Part shown: positions 36,981 through 46,855 of the stretch, piece after piece
Position numbering within the stretch: the first letter of the stretch is position 1
Layout: each line of letters opens with the position of its first letter
Source: Lysinibacillus fusiformis
GTDB taxonomy: Bacteria; Bacillota; Bacilli; Bacillales_A; Planococcaceae
DNA: 64,000 nt
Assembly (NCBI RefSeq): GCF_016925635.1
Contig: NZ_CP070490.1
Coordinates: 496,001 to 560,000, forward strand
Reading direction: 5' to 3'
Notes under the pieces: generated by a model
The model's database searches: none
Seen by the model: the letters and a program-made list of their open reading frames with translations, nothing else
What the model was told of the DNA's origin: nothing
Position numbers and translations under genes: made by a program

Positions 36981-38150
36981 ATGACATTGTCAAAGTTGTT
37001 TCATCCATTAGTATGGATCATTTTAGGTGGAACAATATTCACACGTATTGCAAGCTTTATGGCAATGCCCTTTTTAGCTATTTATTTACATAATGAAATT
37101 CAAGCCTCTCCATTACAAATTGGATTGACCATTGGTATTGCACCACTCATTTCCACAGTAGGTGGATTTTTTGGTGGCTATCTAACCGATCGTTTTGGTA
37201 GAAAAAGCGTTATTCTATTAACGATTATTGTTTGGAGTCTTGTGTTCTTTGGCTTTGCAACGGTTCATGTTGTTTGGCTTTTTGTCCTATTCAATGCTTT
37301 GAATGGGCTTTGTCGTTCATTTTTTGAACCTTCCACACAGGCATTAATGATTGATTTTACACCTGCTGAAAAACGAAAAAGACTATTTTCCTTACGTTAT
37401 ACGGCCATCAATATTGCAGCGGTTATTGGTCCTATTATTGGCGTGTATATCTCACAGCTATCCAGTCCAAGTATCCCTTTTATGCTGACAGGGATTATGT
37501 ATATTATTTACGCTGTCTTTTTATTTTTTGTGTTAAATCGCTATCAAATGCAGCAACCCAAAGCTGTCACTCAAACAAAGATACTCAGTACATTCACGAT
37601 TCTTTTGACAAATCGTGTGCTGCTTAGCTTTATTTTGGGAGCCATTTTAATCAATATCGGCTACTCGCAATTTGACTCAACGCTACCACAAATTATCGAA
37701 TTAAAAATTGAGGAAGGTGCGAAACTTTATTCGTTATTAATCTCTCTCAATGCAGCGGCTGTGTTACTACTACAATTACCAATTAGTATAGTATCAGAGC
37801 GCTTTTCATCCACAGCAACATTATTAGTAGGCGTACTGTTCTTTGCTATTGGACTATTTATGTTTGGATTCTCCACTAATTATACGCTCTATATCATTGC
37901 CATGATTATTTTTACCATAGGTGAAATCTTTGCCTTCCCTACGATGAATGTCATGATTGATGAAATTGCGCCAGATACTCAAAAGGCAACCTACTTAGGT
38001 GCTGCGCAATTTAAAAATTTAGGTGGCTTTATTGGCCCCATAATAGGCGGTTGGCTATTGACTCATTATATGAATGCTATGTTTCCTGTCATCGCTGTTC
38101 TTGTTTTATGTAGTTGTATCTTTTATAGAACCAAAACAGCGGCTCATTAA
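36981..38150 (+). CDS. MFS transporter, drug-exporter type
   Basis: 389-aa integral membrane protein with about 12 hydrophobic segments. The loop 2-3 signature GGYLTDRFGRKSVI is the MFS motif, and GPIIGVYIS and the C-terminal GPIIGGWLL resemble DHA1 multidrug exporters. Substrate unknown. I chose ATG 36981, which has GAGAGGAGG 7 bases upstream; the earlier ATG at 36960 lies before that RBS. Monocistronic with a strong terminator. Confidence 0.85.
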   Translation: MTLSKLFHPLVWIILGGTIFTRIASFMAMPFLAIYLHNEIQASPLQIGLTIGIAPLISTVGGFFGGYLTDRFGRKSVILLTIIVWSLVFFGFATVHVVWLFVLFNALNGLCRSFFEPSTQALMIDFTPAEKRKRLFSLRYTAINIAAVIGPIIGVYISQLSSPSIPFMLTGIMYIIYAVFLFFVLNRYQMQQPKAVTQTKILSTFTILLTNRVLLSFILGAILINIGYSQFDSTLPQIIELKIEEGAKLYSLLISLNAAAVLLLQLPISIVSERFSSTATLLVGVLFFAIGLFMFGFSTNYTLYIIAMIIFTIGEIFAFPTMNVMIDEIAPDTQKATYLGAAQFKNLGGFIGPIIGGWLLTHYMNAMFPVIAVLVLCSCIFYRTKTAAH

Positions 38151-38152
38151 TA

Positions 38153-38190
38153 AACGCCCCATTGCTATCGATAGAATGGGGCGTTTTTTT
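38153..38190. terminator. Terminator between MFS gene and diguanylate cyclase gene
   Basis: AACGCCCCATT and AATGGGGCGTT flank the palindrome CTATCGATAG; T7 follows. Serves the MFS gene; the cyclase stop lies at its edge. Confidence 0.9.
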
Positions 38191-39706
38191 AACTATTATA
38201 TCCTTCGTCAGCAGCAACCTCTGCATAACTAGAGTATTGATCCTTACCAGCATTTTTCGATTGATAAAGCGCTTTATCGGCCCGTTCAAATAAGCTCATT
38301 TCTGTATCTTCATCATGGTTATAAATAGCTCCGCCCATGCTTACAGATAGTACAGACCATTTCTCGCTAGCATGGCCATCATATTCAACGGACCTTATTT
38401 GAGTCAAAATGGCCTCTGCCATGTGCTGCATCTGTTGCTCTGTTGTATCGTATAAAACAATGGCAAATTCATCCCCACCGAAGCGTACGACAAAACCACT
38501 TTGTTTCACAACATGCTTTAAAATTCTCGCTGTTTCTATCAGGATATGATCTCCTTCTACATGCCCAAATTGATCATTCACTTGTTTAAAGTTATCCAAA
38601 TCGATTAACAATAAACCTGGCACATTCATTTTTCTTTTCCTTAATAAATTATCAATCTTTCTAATATAGGTAGCACGGTTATAGACACCAGTTAACGGAT
38701 CGAAAGTAGCTAGCTGTATTGTTTTAGATAAAATTTTATTAATGACGAGCAGCATAATAAAGGATGTTAGTAAGGCGATGAACAGTAAGCTCCAAAATTG
38801 TTTCGTATTTTTTTGGAGTGCTTCCATTTTAGTGAAATTGATAAATTTCACATAGACAATTCTTTTTGAAGACTCCCCTCTCACTGTCTCTGCTTCATAA
38901 GGCAGAAAACGATGTGTTTCTAGATAACCATTGGCTAAAGCCTTTTGATACTCAACTGGCTCCATTGTTTTCTTTGCCAGCTCAAAGTATTTTTGGAACT
39001 GTTTGGATTGATCTTTTACAGTAATCTTCTTCAACGACGAATCATCAAAGAAAACTCCCCCTGCATTAATCGCTTGCACTTCTACTAAATCAGCATATTT
39101 ACCAATCAAGTACTGTGCAGTTTTTTCAAAATTAAAGGTTTGAAAAACAGGATCATTCAGTAAGTCTAAACCTAACTCAAGCAGATATTTTTTATCCTCT
39201 GTTGCCAGATAGCCAAATTTCCGGTATTCTCCTGTCGATGTTGAAATATCGATTCCATCTGTAAAAAATTCGCCACTAGCTCGGCGTTCATCTAATAAAG
39301 CAGAAAAACGTTGACAGCAACGCGAGAAATCCAAGCCAATATCTTTGGCAAAAGTCGTGTAAACCACTGTATTGGATTGATCCACTATGTAAATATCCAT
39401 ACCATGTTTCTTTTTCATTTGCTGCAAATCCCAAGTAGCTACAGCAGGGTTTTCAAGATAATAGTTTTTTAACTGTCTAAGCTCCTGTTCCATTTTGTCT
39501 GAAATATTATTATCAAAATAAAAATGGGCATTATCGACAGTTTGCATATCTGTAAGAATATGGTTTTCAATTAAAACTTTATTCATACTCACTTGCTTTT
39601 CAATTTCCGCTATCAATATTTGTCGGTTCACATATGAAATAACAGCAACGAGTATGACTGCAAAAGCTATTAAAGATAGTAATAATTTAATACGCAGGTT
39701 CTTCAT
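38189..39706 (-). CDS. Membrane-anchored GGDEF diguanylate cyclase
   Basis: 505 aa. Transmembrane helices near residues 5-25 and 305-325 bracket an extracytoplasmic sensor region of about 275 residues, followed by a GGDEF domain from about residue 335. The catalytic loop is VRFGGDEFAIVLYD, so it should be active and make c-di-GMP. The four residues where an RxxD inhibitory site would lie read KQSG, so product inhibition through the I-site appears lost. The ligand of the sensor region is unknown. Confidence 0.88.
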   Translation of the reverse strand: MKNLRIKLLLSLIAFAVILVAVISYVNRQILIAEIEKQVSMNKVLIENHILTDMQTVDNAHFYFDNNISDKMEQELRQLKNYYLENPAVATWDLQQMKKKHGMDIYIVDQSNTVVYTTFAKDIGLDFSRCCQRFSALLDERRASGEFFTDGIDISTSTGEYRKFGYLATEDKKYLLELGLDLLNDPVFQTFNFEKTAQYLIGKYADLVEVQAINAGGVFFDDSSLKKITVKDQSKQFQKYFELAKKTMEPVEYQKALANGYLETHRFLPYEAETVRGESSKRIVYVKFINFTKMEALQKNTKQFWSLLFIALLTSFIMLLVINKILSKTIQLATFDPLTGVYNRATYIRKIDNLLRKRKMNVPGLLLIDLDNFKQVNDQFGHVEGDHILIETARILKHVVKQSGFVVRFGGDEFAIVLYDTTEQQMQHMAEAILTQIRSVEYDGHASEKWSVLSVSMGGAIYNHDEDTEMSLFERADKALYQSKNAGKDQYSSYAEVAADEGYNS

Positions 39707-39831
39707 TTAATTGTCCTCTACTTATTTATACCATCGTCTTTTCGTAAACATTTAGAACATGATACGTTCTTTGACTATATCACAATAACTCATTTCATAT
39801 TATACAGTTACTGTTATATTACTGTATATAA

Positions 39832-39861
39832 AAATCCCCGATGCTATGTGAGGCATCGAGG
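39832..39861 (-). terminator. Terminator of the pseudouridine synthase gene
   Basis: CCCCGATGC (39836-39844) and GCATCGAGG (39853-39861), 8-nt loop, T-rich tail on the minus strand. Confidence 0.8.
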
Positions 39862-39871
39862 AATACTATGT

Positions 39872-40585
39872 TTAATGATTGTTTTGTAAACCGTTTAGCT
39901 CTTCTGTAGTTAGCTCGCGATATTCACCTAACGCTAGATTTTCATCTAATGTCAGGCTTCCCATAGAAATTCGCTTTAAATATGTTACACGTTTACCTAC
40001 AGCCTCAAACATTCGCTTTACCTGATGAAACTTTCCTTCTTGAATCATTAGCTCTATTTCAGATTGCTGTGCAGACTTTAAAATCACAAGCTTTCCAGGC
40101 TTGGTAACATAGCCATCATCGAGTTCAACACCATTTGCGAATTTCTCGACATCTTCTTCTGTCACAACCCCTTCAATCTGTGCGTAATAAACTTTTGGCA
40201 CATGTTTTTTGGGAGACAATAAATTGTGAGCCAATACACCATCATTTGTTAATAAAAGCAAGCCTTCTGTGTCTTTATCTAGTCGACCAACAGGAAACGG
40301 TTGAAAATGCTGCTGTAATGGCTCTAATAAATCAATAACTGTTTCATCTCTTAAATCCTCAGTGGCAGAAATAACACCAGGCGGTTTATTCATCATAAAA
40401 TAAACAAATTCTGTATAAACAACGCGCTCTCCAAACACTGATACCATTTGCTGCTCTGGGTCTACGTGTAAAGCTGCGTCCTTGACATAAGCACCGTCTA
40501 CTGTGACAGCTTTTTGCTTTAATAGCTGCTTCACTTCCTTACGAGAGCCGTACCCCATATTTGCTAGTAATTTATCTAAACGCAT
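39872..40585 (-). CDS. RsuA-family pseudouridine synthase (YtzG-like)
   Basis: 237-aa rRNA modification enzyme. An S4 RNA-binding domain (MRLDKLLANMGYGSRKEVKQLLK) is followed by the RsuA catalytic core with the aspartate in FPVGRLDKDTEGLLLLTND, and IQEGKFHQVKRMFEAVG. Predicted to make a pseudouridine in rRNA. It starts 10 bases after the ytgP stop, so they are probably co-transcribed. Confidence 0.9.
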   Translation of the reverse strand: MRLDKLLANMGYGSRKEVKQLLKQKAVTVDGAYVKDAALHVDPEQQMVSVFGERVVYTEFVYFMMNKPPGVISATEDLRDETVIDLLEPLQQHFQPFPVGRLDKDTEGLLLLTNDGVLAHNLLSPKKHVPKVYYAQIEGVVTEEDVEKFANGVELDDGYVTKPGKLVILKSAQQSEIELMIQEGKFHQVKRMFEAVGKRVTYLKRISMGSLTLDENLALGEYRELTTEELNGLQNNH

Positions 40586-40595
40586 CGTTCCACTC

Positions 40596-42218
40596 CTATT
40601 TCAATCCCAGTTTACTCATCATACGGGTTAATCGTTCACCCAATAGCTTTTGTGCTAAACCTAGGCGTAATGATAAAAAGCCATAGACAGCCGCACCGAC
40701 ACCCGCACAAATAATTGAGAATAGTAATGCTGAGAATTTACTATCAACTGGACCCATTAGTAATTCCAATAATTTATGCACAATTAGCACGCTAATGGCC
40801 ATTGCCATTGTCAATAAAGCAATTAGCATGACACGACGCACAACCATTTCTGATCGATAATTCAACGTTTTTCGTAACACAAGCATATTAATGATAATCG
40901 AAACACTATAACCAATAGCTGTTGCCACTATAGCACCATCTGCCTCTAACCAACGAATTAATGGAATATTTAATGCTAGCTTCACGAAAATCCCTGATAA
41001 TAAGCTGAAAACAATCCACTTTTGAAAATCAATTCCTTGAAGTAAGGCTGCTGTAACTTGGAATAACGCAAATAAAATCGCAACAGGTGCATAATGCGCT
41101 AAAATGGTTGCCCCCATTTCACTTTCAGAATATAGCATAAAGTAAATTTCATTGGCTAATAGAGAAATACCAACCACAGCTGGCAATGTAATAAAGATTA
41201 AAATTTGATAGGTCTTATCCATTGCATGGCGTAGCGCTAAATACTCACCCTGTGTAAAATACTTTGTAATCGTTGGTACAAGCGCCATTGAGAATCCAGT
41301 CGCTAGCATAACGGGAATGATGACAACCTTATGTGTCATAAAGTTAATCATCGATAAATAAGTATCTGTTACTCCTGCTAAACCAATGGACGTCATTGCT
41401 CCATTAAACGTAAGCATATCGACTAATTGGAATAACGGATTGGCTACCCCTACAAACACCATTGGGATGGAATAGGTAATCACTTCTTTATAAATATTGG
41501 ACATTGGTAGCTGTGTGGAAGTCACACTTTGACTACGTAATAGGTTAAATTCAGGCTGATATTTTTTCCAGTAATAGTAAAGAACACCTAATCCACCGAT
41601 TGCCCCGATAAATGCAGCAAACACAGCAAAGGAGATGGCTGTCTCTGGTTTCCCTTTAAACACAATAACCACTAAGAACGATCCACCAAGTAATACAACA
41701 ATTCGCACAATTTGTTCCACCAATTGTGAAACGGCGGTAGGTTCCATTTTGTCATAGCCTTGGAAGAAGCCACGCCATAAACTCATAAATGGTACAACGA
41801 TTAAGGCAAAACTAACCCATCGTATTACTGAAGCAATCTGTTCAACTGTAAAGACCTGTTCCTCACTCTTAATAACTAGCCCTGCAATTGGCGTTGCAAG
41901 TAGAAAAAGGGCAATAAATGCTGCGAAACCTGTCACCATCATAATCAGAATGCCGGATTTCATCAGCTTGCGACCTGATTGATAATCCCCCATTGCATTG
42001 TATTTAGAGACAAATTTAGAGACGGCAATTGGCGCACCCGAAATGGCGATTGCCAACATAATTGAATAGGGAATATATGCATATTGGTAAAGCGCAATGT
42101 TCTTCTCGCCTACAATTGCATAAAACGGAAAAATATAAATTAATCCGAGTACCTTCGATAAAAACATCCCCATTGTTAATATCGCAGTACCTTTCATTAA
42201 ATTGGACATCATACCCAT
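40596..42218 (-). CDS. ytgP: MurJ/YtgP-type lipid II flippase (MOP superfamily)
   Basis: 540-aa polytopic membrane protein with 13-14 hydrophobic segments, beginning LMKGTAILTMGMFLSKVLGLIYIFPFYAIVG, a start shared by polysaccharide-biosynthesis/SpoVB proteins. Length and synteny (next to the RsuA-type gene) match B. subtilis YtgP, identified as the MurJ lipid II flippase. Start uncertain: ATG 42218 or the ATG at 42209 after GGATGGG. SpoVB-type paralogues are similar, so the exact substrate is inferred. Confidence 0.87.
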   Translation of the reverse strand: MGMMSNLMKGTAILTMGMFLSKVLGLIYIFPFYAIVGEKNIALYQYAYIPYSIMLAIAISGAPIAVSKFVSKYNAMGDYQSGRKLMKSGILIMMVTGFAAFIALFLLATPIAGLVIKSEEQVFTVEQIASVIRWVSFALIVVPFMSLWRGFFQGYDKMEPTAVSQLVEQIVRIVVLLGGSFLVVIVFKGKPETAISFAVFAAFIGAIGGLGVLYYYWKKYQPEFNLLRSQSVTSTQLPMSNIYKEVITYSIPMVFVGVANPLFQLVDMLTFNGAMTSIGLAGVTDTYLSMINFMTHKVVIIPVMLATGFSMALVPTITKYFTQGEYLALRHAMDKTYQILIFITLPAVVGISLLANEIYFMLYSESEMGATILAHYAPVAILFALFQVTAALLQGIDFQKWIVFSLLSGIFVKLALNIPLIRWLEADGAIVATAIGYSVSIIINMLVLRKTLNYRSEMVVRRVMLIALLTMAMAISVLIVHKLLELLMGPVDSKFSALLFSIICAGVGAAVYGFLSLRLGLAQKLLGERLTRMMSKLGLK

Positions 42219-42431
42219 CCATTCATTGTAAAATCAATATTATTATCGTAACACTTCAAAGGATACTTATAAAACTTTTTCGTTTTAACATAACATATAT
42301 GCAAGCGCTATCACTCTAAGAGCAATAAAAGTAAACCATCTGTAATCTTAACATATTTATAGGAAATGAGACGCATAAATACATCAAAAAGTTCGTTCCA
42401 AAGAAAATCTGATGAAAAAAGACCTTAAAAT

Positions 42432-42463
42432 AATCGGTGAGGAATGGCACATCCCCACCGATT
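42432..42463 (-). terminator. Terminator of asnB
   Basis: AATCGGTG and CACCGATT arms (42432-42439, 42456-42463) with further GG/CC pairing, then a T-rich minus-strand tail. Confidence 0.75.
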
Positions 42464-42474
42464 CAAGTATTTCT

Positions 42475-44325
42475 TTATACCATGTCCACAAAGAACTTTT
42501 TATACCATACTAGGAATACATAAGCCGTCCAAATATAACGACCACGATTTGCTTTCCCTTCATAGTGCTCATCTAGATAACCAACTAATTGTTTTGTATC
42601 AAAGAATTCATTCGCAAAGTCAGTTGTAAACATTTCTTTTACCATGCTGTAATACTTTTCTTCACGTAACCAGTGACGAATCGGCACTGGGAATCCAAGT
42701 TTCGGACGCTTTGCCCATTCTTCTGGCAATTCCTGATGTGCAGCCTGACGTAGAACATATTTTGTATCGATATCATTTACACGGTATCTTGATGGAATCT
42801 CTTTCGCTAACTCCATTACTTCTTTATCTAAAAATGGAACACGTAATTCGATTGAGTGTGCCATACTCATTTTATCTGCCTTTAATAAAATATCACCAGG
42901 CATCCAAAGATTTAAATCTAGATACTGCATTTTTGTCACATCATCATCACCAGGTACTTCATCATAAATACGTTTTGTAATCGATTTTACAGATGGCGCA
43001 TTTTTATAAGCTGGCTTCAAAACATTAATGGCATCTACTTCATCCCATACTACCGCTTCCCCAATAAAACGCTCTTCTACTGTTTGAGCACCTTTAATAA
43101 GGAAATTCGTGTATTGATTTTTCGGTAGGGCTTCTGCCATTCCACGTAATGTTTTACGTAGACCTAATGGTAATTTTTCGTATTTTTGCATTCTTCCTGA
43201 GTTTTGATACCAAGCATAGCCACCAAAAATTTCATCGGCACCTTCACCTGATAGGACAACCGTTACATCTTTTGAAGCAAGCTCGGATAGGAAGTAAAGT
43301 GGCACTGAAGATGGATTGGATTGTGGCTCATCCATATGCCATTGAATTTTAGGAAGAGCTTCAAAACACTCATCCGCAGTAATATATCTACGTTCATTTT
43401 GAATATTCAACGTATCTGATAAGTCTTTTGCAAGATTTGTTTCATTGAACATATCTTCATAGTCAGCAAACCCAACTGAGAAGGATTTATCTGGGCGTAA
43501 TAAAGATGTAATATAACTAGAGTCAATACCACCCGATAAGAATGAACCCACTTTTACATCACTGATTTGATGAGCCTCTACCGATTCTTTAACAGTTGAA
43601 CGAATTTCCTCGATATATTTTTCAATCGGCGCTTCTTTTGCATGGAATTTTTTATCCCAATATTGCACGATTTGCTTTTGTCCATTTTGAATCAGCATAT
43701 AGTGAGCTGGTGGTAATTTAAAGACACCTTTAAAGAATGTTTCATCCATAGATGAATATTGGAATGTTAAATAGGGGCGTAGTGCCTGTTTATTTAACTC
43801 TTTAATAAATGAAGGGTGTGGTAAAAACGATTTAATCTCAGAGCCAAAAATAAATGTACCGTCTGTTGTATGCTCAGAGTAGTACAATGGTTTGATTCCA
43901 AAGCCATCGCGCGCAATGAATTGTAAATCATTCTTTTTATCCCAAATACAGAAAGCAAACATCCCACGCAGTTTCTTCACAAAATCTACGCCATATTCTA
44001 CATAGCCATAAATAATGACTTCACTATCTGACTGCGTTTTAAACGTATGACCCTTTTCAATAAGATCTGCACGCAGCTCTTGGAAGTTAAAAATTTCACC
44101 ATTAAATACAAGCACAATATTGCCATCTGCACTATACAATGGTTGATTCGCTACGTCAGATAAGTCAATAATACTTAATCGACGGAAACCTAACGTCACT
44201 TTATCGTCACTATGAATACCACCGCTATCTGGTCCACGGTGAATAATTGTATTCATCATATTTTCTATTGTTTGATGATGATCAATCACATTTGTTCCAT
44301 TAATATAACCTATAAATCCGCACAT
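42475..44325 (-). CDS. asnB: Asparagine synthase (glutamine-hydrolysing)
   Basis: 616-aa two-domain enzyme. The start at 44325 gives MCGFIGYING, exposing Cys2 as the glutaminase nucleophile, and is supported by GAGGTGA; an upstream extension of 21 codons would block this. The glutaminase part has NIVLVFNGEIFN, and the synthetase part has the PP-loop VGSFLSGGIDSSYI and LSGEGADEIFGGY. It makes asparagine or, like some AsnB/AsnO paralogues, amidates another carboxylate such as a wall precursor; sequence alone does not decide. Confidence 0.92.
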   Translation of the reverse strand: MCGFIGYINGTNVIDHHQTIENMMNTIIHRGPDSGGIHSDDKVTLGFRRLSIIDLSDVANQPLYSADGNIVLVFNGEIFNFQELRADLIEKGHTFKTQSDSEVIIYGYVEYGVDFVKKLRGMFAFCIWDKKNDLQFIARDGFGIKPLYYSEHTTDGTFIFGSEIKSFLPHPSFIKELNKQALRPYLTFQYSSMDETFFKGVFKLPPAHYMLIQNGQKQIVQYWDKKFHAKEAPIEKYIEEIRSTVKESVEAHQISDVKVGSFLSGGIDSSYITSLLRPDKSFSVGFADYEDMFNETNLAKDLSDTLNIQNERRYITADECFEALPKIQWHMDEPQSNPSSVPLYFLSELASKDVTVVLSGEGADEIFGGYAWYQNSGRMQKYEKLPLGLRKTLRGMAEALPKNQYTNFLIKGAQTVEERFIGEAVVWDEVDAINVLKPAYKNAPSVKSITKRIYDEVPGDDDVTKMQYLDLNLWMPGDILLKADKMSMAHSIELRVPFLDKEVMELAKEIPSRYRVNDIDTKYVLRQAAHQELPEEWAKRPKLGFPVPIRHWLREEKYYSMVKEMFTTDFANEFFDTKQLVGYLDEHYEGKANRGRYIWTAYVFLVWYKKFFVDMV

Positions 44326-44612
44326 TCTATTTTTCACCTCATAATTTAGTGCATAACCTTTACCATAATAGCACGAAAAGACATTCATTTCATGCCGACA
44401 ATGCTAATAAAGGAAAACTTTCATTAATGCAATTGTATAACAAAGAATATTGTGTTTCATTCTACTAGAAATGCCTTTCATCCTGAAAGATGAGATAAAG
44501 AATTATAAAACACTTTTCTATTATTTTCAACGTCAAAGAAAGCCCCTCTCTATATAGACTTCATGTATAATAGGAAAGATTCCTAATTTGAACAGAAAGT
44601 GAGTTTCTAACT

Positions 44613-45863
44613 ATGTATGATGTAATCGTGATTGGTGGTGGCCCATCTGGTTTAATGGCGGCGATTGCTGCTGGAGAGCGTAAAAAGAAAGTGTTATTGT
44701 TAGAAAAAGGCACAAAACTAGGCAAGAAATTGGCCATTTCTGGCGGAGGACGTTGTAATGTGACAAATCGTTTGCCTGTTGAAGAAATCGTGAAGCATAT
44801 ACCTGGTAATGGTCGTTTTCTCTATAGTCCTTTTACCGTTTATAATAATGAAGATATCATCGCATTTTTTGAAGGGCTTGGTGTCGCCCTAAAGGAAGAG
44901 GACCATGGCAGAATGTTCCCTGTATCCAATCGCGCCCAAGATGTGGTTGATGCGCTGATTAGACAGCTTCAACGTCTTCATATTGAAGTTCGTTTACACA
45001 CAGCTGTTAGTAAGCTTCTAATGGACGAAGATAAAATTTTGGGTGTACGTCTTGCAGACGGCTCCGAAGTCCGTAGTCAAGCAGTCGTTGTAGCCGTTGG
45101 TGGCAAGGCAGTCCCACAAACTGGTTCAACAGGTGATGGCTATCCTTGGGCTGAGCGTGCCGGTCATACAATCACAACCTTATTCCCAACAGAAGTACCT
45201 GTTATTTCAAAAGAGGACTTTATTCAAGACCGTGAACTTCAAGGGCTAGCGTTACGTGATGTTGCTGTCTCTGTGCTAAATAAAAAAGGCAAGACACTCG
45301 TCACCCATCAAATGGATATGCTCTTTACCCATTTTGGTTTAAGCGGTCCTGCTATTTTGCGTTGTAGTCAATTCGTTGTGAAAGAATTAATGAAGACTGG
45401 CTATGAGCCTGTAACAATGCGTATTCAAACACTGGTTCATTATAATGAAGAAACATGTCTGCAATATTTAAATAAATTAATGAAGGAAGATCCGAAAAAG
45501 GCTGTGAAAAATGTTTGGAAAGGCATAGCCCCTGAACGATGGCTCTTGTTCTTATGTGAGCGAGCACAGATTGATGTTCAATTGACGGGTGCGGAATTAT
45601 CCCAAGAGAAAATCCGTCAGCTTGCACGTTTATTAGTAAACTTCACATTAACAGTGAGCGGCACACAGTCACTTGACAAAGCATTTGTTACAGGTGGTGG
45701 TGTCTCTGTAAAAGAAATCGAGCCCAAAACAATGGCCTCAAAGAAAAAAGAGGGACTGTTCTTCTGTGGAGAAATTCTTGATATTCATGGCTATACAGGT
45801 GGCTATAACATCACTTCAGCCCTCGTAACGGGACGAATTGCAGGAATGCATGCTGCATTATAA
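44613..45863 (+). CDS. ytfP: HI0933/YtfP family FAD-dependent oxidoreductase
   Basis: 416-aa flavoprotein. [22 protein letters not shown] is the FAD Rossmann loop, [14 protein letters not shown] the family signature, and [17 protein letters not shown] with the C-terminal [19 protein letters not shown] closes the FAD site. Substrate not established. GAAAGTGAG precedes the ATG. Single gene. Confidence 0.88.
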   Translation: MYDVIVIGGGPSGLMAAIAAGERKKKVLLLEKGTKLGKKLAISGGGRCNVTNRLPVEEIVKHIPGNGRFLYSPFTVYNNEDIIAFFEGLGVALKEEDHGRMFPVSNRAQDVVDALIRQLQRLHIEVRLHTAVSKLLMDEDKILGVRLADGSEVRSQAVVVAVGGKAVPQTGSTGDGYPWAERAGHTITTLFPTEVPVISKEDFIQDRELQGLALRDVAVSVLNKKGKTLVTHQMDMLFTHFGLSGPAILRCSQFVVKELMKTGYEPVTMRIQTLVHYNEETCLQYLNKLMKEDPKKAVKNVWKGIAPERWLLFLCERAQIDVQLTGAELSQEKIRQLARLLVNFTLTVSGTQSLDKAFVTGGGVSVKEIEPKTMASKKKEGLFFCGEILDIHGYTGGYNITSALVTGRIAGMHAAL

Positions 45864-45868
45864 TAGAA

Positions 45869-45906
45869 GAAAAAGCGTGTCCGTGGAAAACGGACGCGCT
45901 TTTTTA
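45869..45906. terminator. Bidirectional terminator, ytfP and AIM24 gene
   Basis: AAAAGCGTGTCCGT and ACGGACGCGCTTTT arms with one mismatch, A run before and T run after. Confidence 0.88.
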
Positions 45907-46596
45907 GCTTTCACTAGCCATATAAACTTCTTCATATGGCTGGATAATAACGAAGCCCTCACCAGAAAACGCCATTTGGATGGATTCTCCACTGCCTCGA
46001 CCGATAAATGTACGGAAGCTAATATCTGTTTTAAATTCAGGTGTTAAGTTGCCTGACCATGCGACAGTAGCATGTGGATCGGTATATACTGTTTCACCTG
46101 GTTTCACTAATAATGTCAATGGTTCAAAATGTGTAGTGATCGCAACTTTGCCTGTTCCTTGAAGTGTTACATTAAATAAACCACCTGACATGATGCCAGC
46201 CATTTTCCGCATTAAACGGATATCCCATTCGATGCTAGGCTCAAAGGCAAGTAAATCATTGCCGTTGACACAAATACTGTCGTTTTTCAAATCAAAAACC
46301 GTTACTTTTTTTCCTTGGTCCGCTAAATAGAGTCGGCCCTTTCCGCTAGCTTTCATTAATTGCGTACCTTCACCTGTTAAAGCCTTTTTAAACATTTTGC
46401 CAAGACCATGTTCCAACACGCGCTCACGTACAAATTTAATATCACCTGTATAGGAAATCATAGCACCCATTTTTGACCATACTTCACCGTTTAGATTAAC
46501 CTCTAATACGCGTTCAGTTTCCAATTCAAAATAATCATTCTCATTATCATCCTGCTGTGTTTTATGAACAAATTCATCTAAAGAAAATTTCCCCAT
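45904..46596 (-). CDS. AIM24 family protein
   Basis: 230 aa, soluble, rich in beta strands and glycine, matching the AIM24/TIGR00266 family (GDIKFVRERVLEHGLGKMFKKALTGEGTQLMKA region; IMSGGLFNVTLQGTGKVAITT). Bacterial members have a jelly-roll-like trimeric barrel and no agreed function. It carries a palindrome (46770-46785) 174 bp upstream of its start. Confidence 0.75.
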   Translation of the reverse strand: MGKFSLDEFVHKTQQDDNENDYFELETERVLEVNLNGEVWSKMGAMISYTGDIKFVRERVLEHGLGKMFKKALTGEGTQLMKASGKGRLYLADQGKKVTVFDLKNDSICVNGNDLLAFEPSIEWDIRLMRKMAGIMSGGLFNVTLQGTGKVAITTHFEPLTLLVKPGETVYTDPHATVAWSGNLTPEFKTDISFRTFIGRGSGESIQMAFSGEGFVIIQPYEEVYMASES

Positions 46597-46769
46597 GATT
46601 GATCCCTCCCTAGTTACTTTATATACGTTAGTCTATGAGAAAAGATTCAAATTTTAATGGATTGTGCATTTCGTTACAAAATTTCTCTTTTAATTACGAA
46701 ATCACTTTATTTCCAGTAATGTTATTGACATCAGACATGTGCTGTTATACATTAAACAAAGAAATCATA

Positions 46770-46785
46770 ATTGTTATATAACAAT
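46770..46785. promoter_or_regulatory. Perfect 16-bp palindrome ATTGTTATATAACAAT
   Basis: Exact inverted repeat in the 259-bp gap upstream of the AIM24 gene. Related sequences occur at 10200-10215, 48770-48785, 48811-48824, 51329-51342 and 51360-51373. Probable operator; the regulator is unknown. Confidence 0.5.
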
Positions 46786-46792
46786 CGCTTCA

Positions 46793-46839
46793 AAAAAATA
46801 ACTATATAAGTGCCATGTACGAAATGACACCTATATAGT
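46793..46839 (-). terminator. Terminator of the OFA transporter gene
   Basis: ACTATATA-GTG-CAT arm (from 46801) pairs with ATG-CAC-TATATAGT (to 46839) with single mismatches. A6 on the plus strand gives the T run on the minus strand. Confidence 0.8.
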
Positions 46840-46855
46840 AAATTGAAAGTTCAAA

